Source: Flavobacteriaceae bacterium (GTDB taxonomy: Bacteria; Bacteroidota; Bacteroidia; Flavobacteriales; Flavobacteriaceae). Taken from it: a stretch of DNA of 14,784 nt. This document shows positions 1 to 6,683 of this stretch, one piece after another (position 1 is the first letter of the stretch; the number at the start of each line of letters is the position of its first letter). The notes beneath the pieces were generated by a model. The model worked only from the letters and a program-made list of their open reading frames with translations. It made no database searches and was not told the origin of the DNA. Made by a program: the position numbers and the translations under genes. The stretch covers positions 1 to 14,784 of the forward strand of contig WGDF01000364.1 in NCBI GenBank assembly GCA_015493405.1, given 5' to 3'.

Positions 1-38
1 TAAGTCCTTTTCCGACGTATGGAGAGGCCTAAATGACA
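1..38. repeat. Possible partial copy of the palindromic intergenic repeat
   Basis: The first 38 bases align without gaps to the reverse complement of the right half of the repeat at 2426-2495, with about 23 of 38 identical. The shared blocks include CCGAC and AATGACA at equivalent places. Its reverse complement also resembles the left arm of that repeat (TCTC, TAC and GAAA at equivalent spacing). If real, this copy is in the opposite orientation and is cut by the window edge. The similarity is by eye and could be chance in AT-rich DNA. Confidence 0.3.
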
Positions 39-90
39 TAAATTATAATAAAATTAACCAAAATAAATGCAATCTATAAACCTTGTTTCA

Positions 91-98
91 AATATTTG
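91..98 (+). promoter_or_regulatory. Near-consensus -7 element upstream of the POT transporter
   Basis: AATATTTG matches the Bacteroidota -7 consensus TAnnTTTG at all but its first base. It would put the transcript start near base 103 and leave a leader of about 26 bases before the ATG at 129. No TTTG -33 element is visible at the usual 19-21 base spacing, so this is a weak call. An in-frame TTG start at 96 would lie inside this element, which argues against that longer start. Confidence 0.25.
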
Positions 99-128
99 CA
101 ATGGGGTTTTAACTTAAAAATAAGAATT

Positions 129-1691
129 ATGAGTGAAGAACAAAAGAAAATAAGCTTAGTAGAATTGTTTAAATCATTTCCTAAGCCGTATTGGTTTGCA
201 AGTATCTTTGAATTACTCGAACGTTATGCTTGGTATGGACTTTTTGCCGTATTAGGCTTATATCTAACCAATCAACTTGGTTTTTCATCGGTACAGCGTA
301 GCAGTATCATGACTATTGTAACTGCCATCCTATATTTCCTTCCGATTTTTACCGGAGCCATTGCCGATAAAATAGGTTACAAAGCATCCTTGGCAATTGC
401 TTTTATTATCCTATCATCCGGTTATTTTATGATGGGACATGTAACAACATATTGGGCTGTGTTTTCCGTGTTCTTATATGTGGCCTTAGGAGCAGCAATG
501 TTTAAACCCGTGTCATCCGCAATTGTAACCAAGACTACTGATGAAAAAAATTCATCTTTTGGATTTGGATTATTCTATATGATGGTTAATATCGGTGGCT
601 TTTTTGGTCCTTTATTAGTTGGACTTTTACGCAATCATTTCGGTTGGGACATCGTATTTATTTCATCCTCAGTCGCTATTTTAGTCAATTTGTTAGTTTT
701 GATGTTTTTCAAAGAACCTGATCGTCAAAAGATTGAAGAATCTGCTACTGAAACTATCGTACGATCTATAAAAAATATTCTTGAAGCACTATCAGATATA
801 CGTTTAACAGTTTTACTAATCATTATGGTAGGATTCTGGGTAATGTTCAATCAATTGTTTTATACTTTACCCAACTTTATTGACGACTGGGTTCGTACAC
901 AAGATTTTTATCAATGGATGCATAGTATTTGGCCGGCATTTGCAAATATTTTTAAAAATGAGCACGGTGGTATCAATCCTGAACAAATCGTCAATTTAGA
1001 TGCGTTTTTTATTGTAGTTTTTCAAATTGCTGTTTCCTATTTTATTCTCAAATGGAAACCCATTAATGCCATGATGACCGGTATATTCATTACTATCATT
1101 GGTATAGGGCTTTCATTCTATTCCGACAATCCTTTTTATACCATATTGGGTATTCTTATTTTTGCTTTGGGTGAGATGACATCTAATCCAAAATTTTCTG
1201 ATTATATTGCTCAAATTTCACCTAAAGGTAAGGAAGCTCTTTATATGGGGACTTATTTCCTACCCATAGCAGCAGCTAATTATTTAACAGATTTAATTTC
1301 AGGAAATCTTTATCAAAACAAGGCAGATAAACTGACACTTCTTTTTCGGTATATTAAAGACAAAGGTGTTCATATTGTTGATGTGGGAAGTAAAACAAAA
1401 GTTCATTATACGCATAAATTAGTTACCTATACGAATGAAGGTATCCAATTGGTAGATAAAAACAGCGAAATAATCAAAAATTTAAAAGCCGGTATCAAAC
1501 GGGACGAAATTTTTACACAAGCTGCTGAAAAATTACATATGACTCCTTCACACCTACAAGAAATCTTATGGAACACCTATCATCCGAATCAGATATGGTG
1601 GGTTATGGCAGCTGTTGGAACTTTAACATTTATATTATTATTTATTTATAATATTACTATTGGGAAAAGTAAAAAAACTAAATTAGAATAG
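129..1691 (+). CDS. POT/PTR-family (MFS) proton-coupled transporter
   Basis: Inner-membrane secondary transporter of the proton-dependent oligopeptide transporter family, 520 residues from the ATG at 129. The first helix carries ELLERYAWYG (28-37), a full match to the family's ExxER[FY]xxYG proton-coupling signature. FYMMVNIGGFFG (149-160) matches the second PTR motif, and GEMTSNPKFSDYIAQISPKG (348-367) matches the conserved segment of the C-terminal half. About 12 hydrophobic segments are seen. Two hydrophilic insertions stand out: about 255-290, and about 90 residues (roughly 395-485) before the last helix, which is long for the family. An 11-residue extension to a TTG at 96 is possible but unlikely, because MSEEQKK is a typical N-terminus. 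Di- or tripeptide uptake is the family's usual role. The substrate here is unproven. The gene looks monocistronic, with an intrinsic terminator just downstream. Confidence 0.88.
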   Translation: MSEEQKKISLVELFKSFPKPYWFASIFELLERYAWYGLFAVLGLYLTNQLGFSSVQRSSIMTIVTAILYFLPIFTGAIADKIGYKASLAIAFIILSSGYFMMGHVTTYWAVFSVFLYVALGAAMFKPVSSAIVTKTTDEKNSSFGFGLFYMMVNIGGFFGPLLVGLLRNHFGWDIVFISSSVAILVNLLVLMFFKEPDRQKIEESATETIVRSIKNILEALSDIRLTVLLIIMVGFWVMFNQLFYTLPNFIDDWVRTQDFYQWMHSIWPAFANIFKNEHGGINPEQIVNLDAFFIVVFQIAVSYFILKWKPINAMMTGIFITIIGIGLSFYSDNPFYTILGILIFALGEMTSNPKFSDYIAQISPKGKEALYMGTYFLPIAAANYLTDLISGNLYQNKADKLTLLFRYIKDKGVHIVDVGSKTKVHYTHKLVTYTNEGIQLVDKNSEIIKNLKAGIKRDEIFTQAAEKLHMTPSHLQEILWNTYHPNQIWWVMAAVGTLTFILLFIYNITIGKSKKTKLE

Positions 1692-1713
1692 TTATATCAA
1701 TTCAAAATATTCC

Positions 1714-1750
1714 ACCCGGTTAAAAAACATTTTAATCGGGTTATTTTTTT
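1714..1750 (+). terminator. Rho-independent terminator after the POT transporter
   Basis: A 12-bp stem (1714-1725 with 1730-1741, one G-T wobble, starting ACCCGG) closes a 4-base loop and is followed by a T-rich run ending in seven Ts (1744-1750). It lies 23 bases after the transporter's stop codon. This is the clearest terminator in the window. It makes read-through into the gene at 1778 unlikely. Confidence 0.88.
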
Positions 1751-1777
1751 ATGTAATTTTAAAGCAAAAATTCATTT

Positions 1778-2302
1778 ATGAAAAAATGGCAATTGTATTT
1801 AATCGTTTTTCTGGCAATAATTAGTGGCTTCTTTATATATAATTCTTATCATTTGATTCAAGAAAATGCGGCTTTAAAACAGGAATTAAAAGAAACCAAT
1901 GTCGGTTATGATAATAATATCCAATATGCGATTAAGCTGGAAGATTCCATTGGCAATTTTCAGAAACAAATTAAAGCATTGCAAACTGCTGACCGATTTT
2001 CACTGGATGGCAACCCAAAAGCCCGGAATTACTTAAATAATATTGATGACCAAACCAATTGGCAAACCTATATTTTGTCAGAGTTGATGAAAACCAACCG
2101 GCCGAAAGGTAACAATCCTTTGGTTCCCTTTGACGGTATGGCCGGCAGTATGAAAATCACACAAGCAAAAATTTTAAATAACAGATGGATTATCGCTAGA
2201 TTTTCGGATGGTACTTACAGCGGAGAAATGCTCTTACGCTATGATGTTAATCCGGATAAAAGTATTAATTTTAAAGTTTTGGATCAGACGTTGTTTAGTT
2301 AA
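1778..2302 (+). CDS. Unknown membrane-anchored protein with coiled-coil segment
   Basis: I do not recognise this 174-residue protein. Residues 1-24 (MKKWQ followed by a hydrophobic run) form an N-terminal signal anchor or signal peptide with no lipobox cysteine. Residues 25-70 are charged and helical with heptad-like spacing, consistent with a short coiled coil. Residues 90-174 look like a compact mixed alpha/beta domain, with a WQTYILSELMK helix, a glycine-rich FDGMAGSMKI stretch and beta-rich segments ending in VLDQTLFS. The topology suggests a domain on the periplasmic side. The start follows the terminator at 1714-1750 by 27 bases. TAATTTTA at 1754-1761 is one base off the -7 consensus and could serve it. 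Length, signal anchor and clean reading frame support a real gene. The function is unknown. Confidence 0.75.
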   Translation: MKKWQLYLIVFLAIISGFFIYNSYHLIQENAALKQELKETNVGYDNNIQYAIKLEDSIGNFQKQIKALQTADRFSLDGNPKARNYLNNIDDQTNWQTYILSELMKTNRPKGNNPLVPFDGMAGSMKITQAKILNNRWIIARFSDGTYSGEMLLRYDVNPDKSINFKVLDQTLFS

Positions 2303-2306
2303 ATGT

Positions 2307-2321
2307 TCATAAAGTTTATGA
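2307..2321. repeat. Short perfect dyad after the stop codon
   Basis: TCATAAA-G-TTTATGA is a perfect 7-base inverted repeat around one central base, 5 bases after the stop of the gene at 1778. The one-base centre and the absence of a T-run argue against a terminator. It could be a protein-binding dyad or chance. Confidence 0.25.
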
Positions 2322-2425
2322 CGTTCAAAAGGTTTAAAAGAGACAAGGGATAAATTAAATAAAAGTAGAAAGCGACAAAGAACAAAGTGCGAGTTAGAAA
2401 AGGAATAAAGGAGAATGGATAAATT

Positions 2426-2495
2426 AGATTTCTCACTACATTTGAAATAACAGCAGTTGTCATTCCGATCTAGATGTATGTCGGAAAGGAATCTC
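2426..2495. repeat. Imperfect palindromic intergenic repeat (MITE/REP-like)
   Basis: This roughly 70-bp element is bounded by AGATTTCTC on the left and GGAATCTC on the right, which are imperfect inverted copies. Inside, TTTGAAATAACA is mirrored by TTGTCATTCCGA. A smaller hairpin, CCGA...TCGG around the ATCTAGAT palindrome, sits in the right half. The 'TGTCATTCCGA ... GGAATCT' wording is like short dispersed intergenic repeats common in Bacteroidota and other genomes; that resemblance is from memory. It lies in the 231-bp non-coding gap 2303-2533, where no gene is visible. The only long minus-strand reading frame across the gap (2234-2497) runs into the 1778 gene and has no protein-like character. 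Confidence 0.6.
2437..2444 (+). promoter_or_regulatory. Candidate -7 element TACATTTG inside the repeat
   Basis: TACATTTG matches TAnnTTTG perfectly and lies within the palindromic repeat, about 90 bases before the AI-2E transporter start. There is no TTTG -33 partner at normal spacing. It is the best promoter match in the gap, but an 8-base match with four fixed T/G positions is expected by chance fairly often in AT-rich DNA. Confidence 0.3.
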
Positions 2496-2533
2496 AAATA
2501 ACCAAATAACCAGCATCATCAAAGAAGCAACAA

Positions 2534-3622
2534 ATGGAAGAAAATCAATCAAATATTATAGCCAAAGGTATTGTCAAAGCTGTATTTTCGTTAATAGCAG
2601 TCTTATTATTACTCTGGTTTCTGTATACCATAAAAGTAGTCATTGCCTATATTATTGTTGCCTTGGTCATCTCATTAATAGGACGTCCCATCAAAGGATT
2701 TTTGATCAAATATTTTAAATTAAAGGACACCTTGGCCAGTGCAGCTACTCTCCTCCTATTGCTGAGTATTTTTATCCTACTTTTTATCATTTTGGTACCG
2801 CTGGTTCTGAATCAAGCCCAAAATTTGTCGGCCTTGGATATTCATGGCTTTCAACAAAAAAGTGCCTTATTACTTGAAAATATTAAAACCTATCTGCATC
2901 AAAAAAATATGAATTTTTTGGATAATCTGACCTTAGATAGCCTTTTCTCCGAATTCAATTTCAAAATTTTACCCGGCTTAATCAATCCGATTATCAATAC
3001 CTTGGGAAATTTTGTAGTCGGATTTTTTGCCGTGAGTTTTATTTCATTTTTCATGTTGAAAGACAGCAAGTTAACTGCAAATTTTCTTTTCAAATTCATT
3101 CCGGACAACGATAGAGATCGCTTCAGACAAGTTTTTACTAAAATTAAAAATTTATTATCACGTTATTTCATTGGAATTAGCATTCAGATTACCATAATTT
3201 TTATCTTTTACACCATAATGCTGAATATTTTCGGGGTCGAAAATGCTGCTTTCATTGCTTTATTAGCGGCCCTTATGAATCTGGTGCCTTATATCGGCCC
3301 TATAGTAGGGTGGATTATTATCGTTAGTTTGTCGATGACCTCGCAACTCAATGTTTTAGATAGTACTGCTCTGATCCATTTAGCCCGTAATATAAGTATC
3401 GGTTATATATTGATCCAACTTTGGGATGCCTTTGTGGATGTCCCGTTAATTTATTCCAAAAGTGTCAAAGCGCATCCACTCGAAATTTTCTTGGTCATCA
3501 TGATTGCCGGCACGCTTTTTGGTGTTTTGGGTATGATTGTGGCCGTCCCGACCTATACGATGTTGCGTTTATTTTTCAAAGAGTTTTATGAAGAATACAA
3601 AGCCCACTTTACAATTTGGTAA
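2534..3622 (+). CDS. AI-2E family transporter (PF01594-type permease)
   Basis: Polytopic inner-membrane protein of 362 residues, a normal length for the family. Hydrophobic helices lie at about 12-50 and 66-92, then a soluble loop at about 93-150, then further helices to the end. Diagnostic motifs are NLVPYIGPIVG (249-259), HPLEIF (314-319) and GTLFGVLGMIVAVP (326-339), all of which recur across this superfamily. The founding member was linked to autoinducer-2 export, but many members act as sodium- or proton-coupled exchangers or have no known substrate, so quorum-sensing export should not be assumed. The ATG at 2534 is the first sensible start and follows an A-rich purine stretch. It appears to be transcribed alone, with the gap and repeat upstream and a convergent neighbour downstream. 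Confidence 0.87.
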   Translation: MEENQSNIIAKGIVKAVFSLIAVLLLLWFLYTIKVVIAYIIVALVISLIGRPIKGFLIKYFKLKDTLASAATLLLLLSIFILLFIILVPLVLNQAQNLSALDIHGFQQKSALLLENIKTYLHQKNMNFLDNLTLDSLFSEFNFKILPGLINPIINTLGNFVVGFFAVSFISFFMLKDSKLTANFLFKFIPDNDRDRFRQVFTKIKNLLSRYFIGISIQITIIFIFYTIMLNIFGVENAAFIALLAALMNLVPYIGPIVGWIIIVSLSMTSQLNVLDSTALIHLARNISIGYILIQLWDAFVDVPLIYSKSVKAHPLEIFLVIMIAGTLFGVLGMIVAVPTYTMLRLFFKEFYEEYKAHFTIW

Positions 3623-3634
3623 AGTGTTATATAT
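3605..3634 (+). terminator. Hairpin spanning the AI-2E stop codon, weak terminator
   Basis: CACTTTAC (3605-3612) and GTAAAGTG (3619-3626) form a perfect 8-bp stem around a 6-base loop, followed by TTATATAT. The stop codon TAA (3620-3622) lies in the second arm. The tract after it is T/A-rich rather than a clean T-run, so terminator strength is doubtful. The next gene is convergent, which fits a need for termination here. Confidence 0.45.
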
Positions 3635-3683
3635 CAGCACCTTGTAATTATAGCCAAGTTGTGTTTTTCAATTTCAAAATTTA

Positions 3684-5162
3684 TCAGGAAACCTGTTTAA
3701 AAGCATTTAAGGTTATATATTTTCGCGTTTGATAAAGTTTTGAAATATAGTCCAATAATTTTTTCCTAAAAATCAAGCCCCCTAAACCCAAGCAAACAAA
3801 AAAGCCGATACCATAGATGAAACCAAAATAATGGTCCAATAAAAGATAAACTACAATGGGTAAAAATAAACGCAATATAGCTAACATAAAGGTTTTCATT
3901 TTAAAACTGTCTCTAGATTGAAAAGCTTTAACCTTTTCGTTGAGTTTGATTGGCGTCGTTCTATAAATACCGGCATATAAAATAATGGGAATATTAAATC
4001 CGATAGTAAAAACAGCCATAGCCAAAATCAAAATATAAACCTGCCATCCCAATAGAAAAAAAGGTAAGGTTAAAACCAGCGACACCAAAACAGAGCTACT
4101 TAACAACCACCATTTGGCTTCAATATACTGACGGTAGGTAAAATTTTGCGTCATCAAAAAAGGATAATATTCACTATCCCAAGCCGGAATAAAATTGCCA
4201 AATTGCATCACAAAATATCCGCTTAACATCATTAAAAATAAAATTTTATTAAACTCCGGCTGCTTCAATTCAGTTCCTATTTTGGACATAAATACAAAAG
4301 CCATAATATAAAAAATAATAAATCCAATCAAGCCTTGTTTAGGGCGAATATTACGCCATATCAACCGGATATCATTGCGAATCAAGCTACCAATTACACC
4401 ATATTTTTCCGTCCAAATCAAATTGATATCACGCACTTTCTGCTTTTGATGTGCCTTAATGGCATCATCTAAATAAAAGCGTTTTAAAAAATAATAATAC
4501 AAGATTAAAATACTAGCAATCAGGAAAATAACAGGCATAATAAGCCAGTATGGTTGGTGGTAAGTTCGGGTAAAAAAAGCACCTATAAATTGCAGATGCT
4601 GCGACAGCCATTGTATTTTATAGACAATGATAAAAATAGATAGACTGATGATTATATTAAACAATAAATTGCGACTGCTAAAAAATAATAATAACTCGAT
4701 CAATAAAGTTAAGGCCAAAATAGAAAATGCCCAAGCCATCAAACCCGAGAGGGCATATCCATCTGCATAAAACAAACCGGCTGCTATTATAATCATAGTC
4801 AAAAAAATGAAGTTTACCGGATGAAATATTATTTTTAAAAGTTGGAATTTGACAATTTTTGTTTTTTTTACCGGCAATAACATCAAAGGCTTCACCTGCA
4901 TAGAATCAAAATTTAGATACATCATCACATAAAAAACAACGAAAAAATAAACAAATATATAAGTGTTGGCTTTTTGAAAAACATCAGCATTAGGAAATTT
5001 CTTTTGGACGCCGTAATACATTAAAAAAACTAAAATAATCATATAAACAGCGAAAAAAAGATATCCCAAAATACTCAATATTTTAAAAACTAAACGTCGG
5101 GATAAATTGGGGCGTCGTAAGAATTTTTTATAAGATAATCTAATCAATTGAAAATATGTCAT
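3684..5162 (-). CDS. DUF5687-family membrane protein, ABC exporter permease-like
   Basis: Integral membrane protein of 492 residues with about 11-12 hydrophobic segments (for example 27-50, 66-84, 115-132, 140-161, 206-226, 275-292, 352-380, 425-444). The N-terminus MTYFQLIRLSYKKFLRRP is a basic amphipathic helix like that of ABC-2 permeases. The segment FGNFIPAWDSEYYPFLMTQN (321-340) followed by YIEAKWW resembles the conserved core of the Bacteroidota DUF5687 family. From memory, such proteins are usually encoded next to an ABC ATP-binding subunit, but no ATPase gene lies beside this one. It is divergent from the hydrolase operon at 5229 and convergent with the AI-2E gene. The stop TGA is followed directly by an in-frame TAA. 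Substrate unknown; the DUF assignment is by recalled resemblance. Confidence 0.72.
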   Translation of the reverse strand: MTYFQLIRLSYKKFLRRPNLSRRLVFKILSILGYLFFAVYMIILVFLMYYGVQKKFPNADVFQKANTYIFVYFFVVFYVMMYLNFDSMQVKPLMLLPVKKTKIVKFQLLKIIFHPVNFIFLTMIIIAAGLFYADGYALSGLMAWAFSILALTLLIELLLFFSSRNLLFNIIISLSIFIIVYKIQWLSQHLQFIGAFFTRTYHQPYWLIMPVIFLIASILILYYYFLKRFYLDDAIKAHQKQKVRDINLIWTEKYGVIGSLIRNDIRLIWRNIRPKQGLIGFIIFYIMAFVFMSKIGTELKQPEFNKILFLMMLSGYFVMQFGNFIPAWDSEYYPFLMTQNFTYRQYIEAKWWLLSSSVLVSLVLTLPFFLLGWQVYILILAMAVFTIGFNIPIILYAGIYRTTPIKLNEKVKAFQSRDSFKMKTFMLAILRLFLPIVVYLLLDHYFGFIYGIGFFVCLGLGGLIFRKKLLDYISKLYQTRKYITLNAFKQVS

Positions 5163-5201
5163 CAGCTGTTTTTATAGCTATAAAAGTATAAAAAAATATC
5201 G

Positions 5202-5209
5202 TATTTTTG
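5202..5209 (+). promoter_or_regulatory. Consensus -7 element for the hydrolase operon
   Basis: TATTTTTG matches TAnnTTTG perfectly. The transcript would begin near base 5214, giving a short leader of about 15 bases to the ATG at 5229. No TTTG -33 element is seen at 19-21 bases upstream, where the sequence is A-rich. The 66-bp gap 5163-5228 must also hold the promoter of the divergent DUF5687 gene, for which I see no good match. Confidence 0.5.
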
Positions 5210-5228
5210 TTTTAATAATTTAACGATT

Positions 5229-6005
5229 ATGTTAGAGCGATATATCAAAGAAGAAGGCGAATTCAAATACGTAGAAAAAGGTGTAGGCACGCCACTCATT
5301 ATATTACATGGTATTATGGGCGGGTTGAGTAATTTTGACGAAGTCATCAATTATTTTTCAAAAGATTTCAGAGTTTTGATGCCCGAATTGCCTATTTATA
5401 CCTTTCCCCTACTTAAAACAAGCGTAAAAGGTTTTGCCAAATATTTACACGATTTTTTTGATTATAAAAAAATAGATCGAGCTATTTTGCTGGGTAATTC
5501 ATTAGGCGGCCATGTCGCTTTATATTTTACCAATAAAAATCCAGATAAAGTTTTGGCTATGATTCTTACCGGCAGTAGCGGTTTGTATGAAAAAAGTATG
5601 GGCGATTCCTATCCGAAACGCAAAAATTACGATTATATCAAACGCAAAGCGCAAGAAGTCTTTCATAATCCGAAAGTCGCCACCAAAGACCTCGTAGATG
5701 AAGTCTTTGAAGTCGTAAATAATCGTATGAAAGTCATCAGAACTTTATCTCTGGCTAAAAGTGCCATCAGACACAATATGGCCAAAGATTTGCCGCATAT
5801 TCATGTGCCTACTTGTTTGATTTGGGGACGTGATGATAAAGTAACCCCGCCGGAAGTAGCCGAAGATTTCAAAAAATTACTCCCCGATGCCGACTTATAT
5901 TGGATTGATAAATGCGGTCATGCGCCTATGATGGAACACCCTCAAAAATTTATCGAAATTATGGATAAATGGTTGATCCGACGGGGATTTAAAAAACCGC
6001 AATAA
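5229..6005 (+). CDS. Alpha/beta hydrolase, first gene of hydrolase operon
   Basis: Cytoplasmic serine hydrolase of 258 residues with the canonical alpha/beta-hydrolase order. HGIMGG (27-32) forms the oxyanion hole, GNSLGG (89-94) is the nucleophile elbow with Ser91, WGRDDKVTP (199-207) carries the acid Asp203, and CGHAPMMEHP (229-238) carries His231. Residues about 120-190 form a helical lid. There is no signal peptide. The fold is shared by esterases, lipases, C-C bond hydrolases and others, so the substrate cannot be told. Neighbouring esterase and patatin genes make an acyl ester likely. Its stop codon overlaps the next start by one base (TAATG at 6003-6007), so translation is probably coupled. 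A consensus -7 element lies 20 bases upstream of the start. Confidence 0.88.
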   Translation: MLERYIKEEGEFKYVEKGVGTPLIILHGIMGGLSNFDEVINYFSKDFRVLMPELPIYTFPLLKTSVKGFAKYLHDFFDYKKIDRAILLGNSLGGHVALYFTNKNPDKVLAMILTGSSGLYEKSMGDSYPKRKNYDYIKRKAQEVFHNPKVATKDLVDEVFEVVNNRMKVIRTLSLAKSAIRHNMAKDLPHIHVPTCLIWGRDDKVTPPEVAEDFKKLLPDADLYWIDKCGHAPMMEHPQKFIEIMDKWLIRRGFKKPQ

Positions 6006-6646
6006 TGTTTCAATATTTGATTAAACAACCTGAACATCGACAAAAAAATCAAAAAGCTTTGTTAATGCTCCATGGTTTTGGCAGCAATGAAGCCGATTTG
6101 TTTTCATTTGCCGATCAGCTTCCCGATCATTTATTGGTCATAAGTGCCAGAGCGCCACTTTCTTTGGATTTTGGGGGCTATGCCTGGTATCAAATCTATT
6201 TAGATGCCCAAAACAACAAAATATCAGACCATCAGCAAGCTTATGAAGTGCTCCAACAATTGGCTGATTTTATTGATTGGCTGTCCAAAAAATTCAATAT
6301 TTCGGCAGAAAACTTCAATTTATTGGGTTTTAGCCAAGGCGCCATCTTGAGTTATGCGCTTGCTTTAAATTATCCTCATAAAATCAAAAATATAGTGGCA
6401 TTAAGCGGTTATATCAACGAAGATATTATGCCAATCCAAGAAAACATATCTGTCTATAAGCATCTTAATTTTTTTATATCGCACGGCTTATATGACGATA
6501 TTATTCCCATTGAAATGGCACGACAAATTCCACCTTATTTAGAAGCACGTGCTATCAAATTTGACTATCACGAATATCCTATGGGACATGAAGTTAATAC
6601 CGATTGCTTGCAAGATATGACACATTGGGTGGCATTGAATTTCTAA
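6005..6646 (+). CDS. Carboxylesterase/lysophospholipase-type esterase (PF02230-like)
   Basis: Small cytosolic esterase of 213 residues, the usual size of the phospholipase/carboxylesterase family (YpfH and human APT1 relatives). Motifs in order are LHGFGSNEADL (22-32, oxyanion hole), GFSQGA (108-113, nucleophile Ser110), HGLYDDIIP (160-168, acid Asp164) and YPMGHEV (191-197, catalytic His195). The spacing matches the family well. Members cleave short acyl esters, lysophospholipids or acyl-thioesters. The exact substrate is not readable from sequence. The start overlaps the upstream stop by one base, and the patatin gene follows after 37 bases, so it is the middle gene of the operon. Confidence 0.87.
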   Translation: MFQYLIKQPEHRQKNQKALLMLHGFGSNEADLFSFADQLPDHLLVISARAPLSLDFGGYAWYQIYLDAQNNKISDHQQAYEVLQQLADFIDWLSKKFNISAENFNLLGFSQGAILSYALALNYPHKIKNIVALSGYINEDIMPIQENISVYKHLNFFISHGLYDDIIPIEMARQIPPYLEARAIKFDYHEYPMGHEVNTDCLQDMTHWVALNF

Positions 6647-6683
6647 TTTCTATCGGTTTTTATATTAACTTTACTCAAAAAAC

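Noticed and set aside
96..128. 11-residue N-terminal extension of the POT transporter from a TTG at 96
   Set aside because: The extension (MQWGFNLKIRI) is not typical of the family, uses a TTG start, and overlaps the best -7 promoter candidate. The ATG at 129 gives a normal N-terminus.
2234..2497. Minus-strand 87-residue reading frame across the gap and the end of the 1778 gene
   Set aside because: It overlaps the end of the 1778 gene and the palindromic repeat, is rich in Cys, Ser and Phe without domain character, and has no promoter or partner. It is a shadow frame.
2534..3622. AI-2 quorum-sensing exporter function for the AI-2E family gene
   Set aside because: The family name reflects one early report, many members have other or unknown functions, and no luxS or lsr gene is in the window.
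3661..3683. Terminator for the DUF5687 gene on the minus strand
   Set aside because: No GC-containing stem with a T-run is visible on the minus strand between 3627 and 3683. The hairpin at 3605-3626 is followed by a T-poor sequence in that direction.
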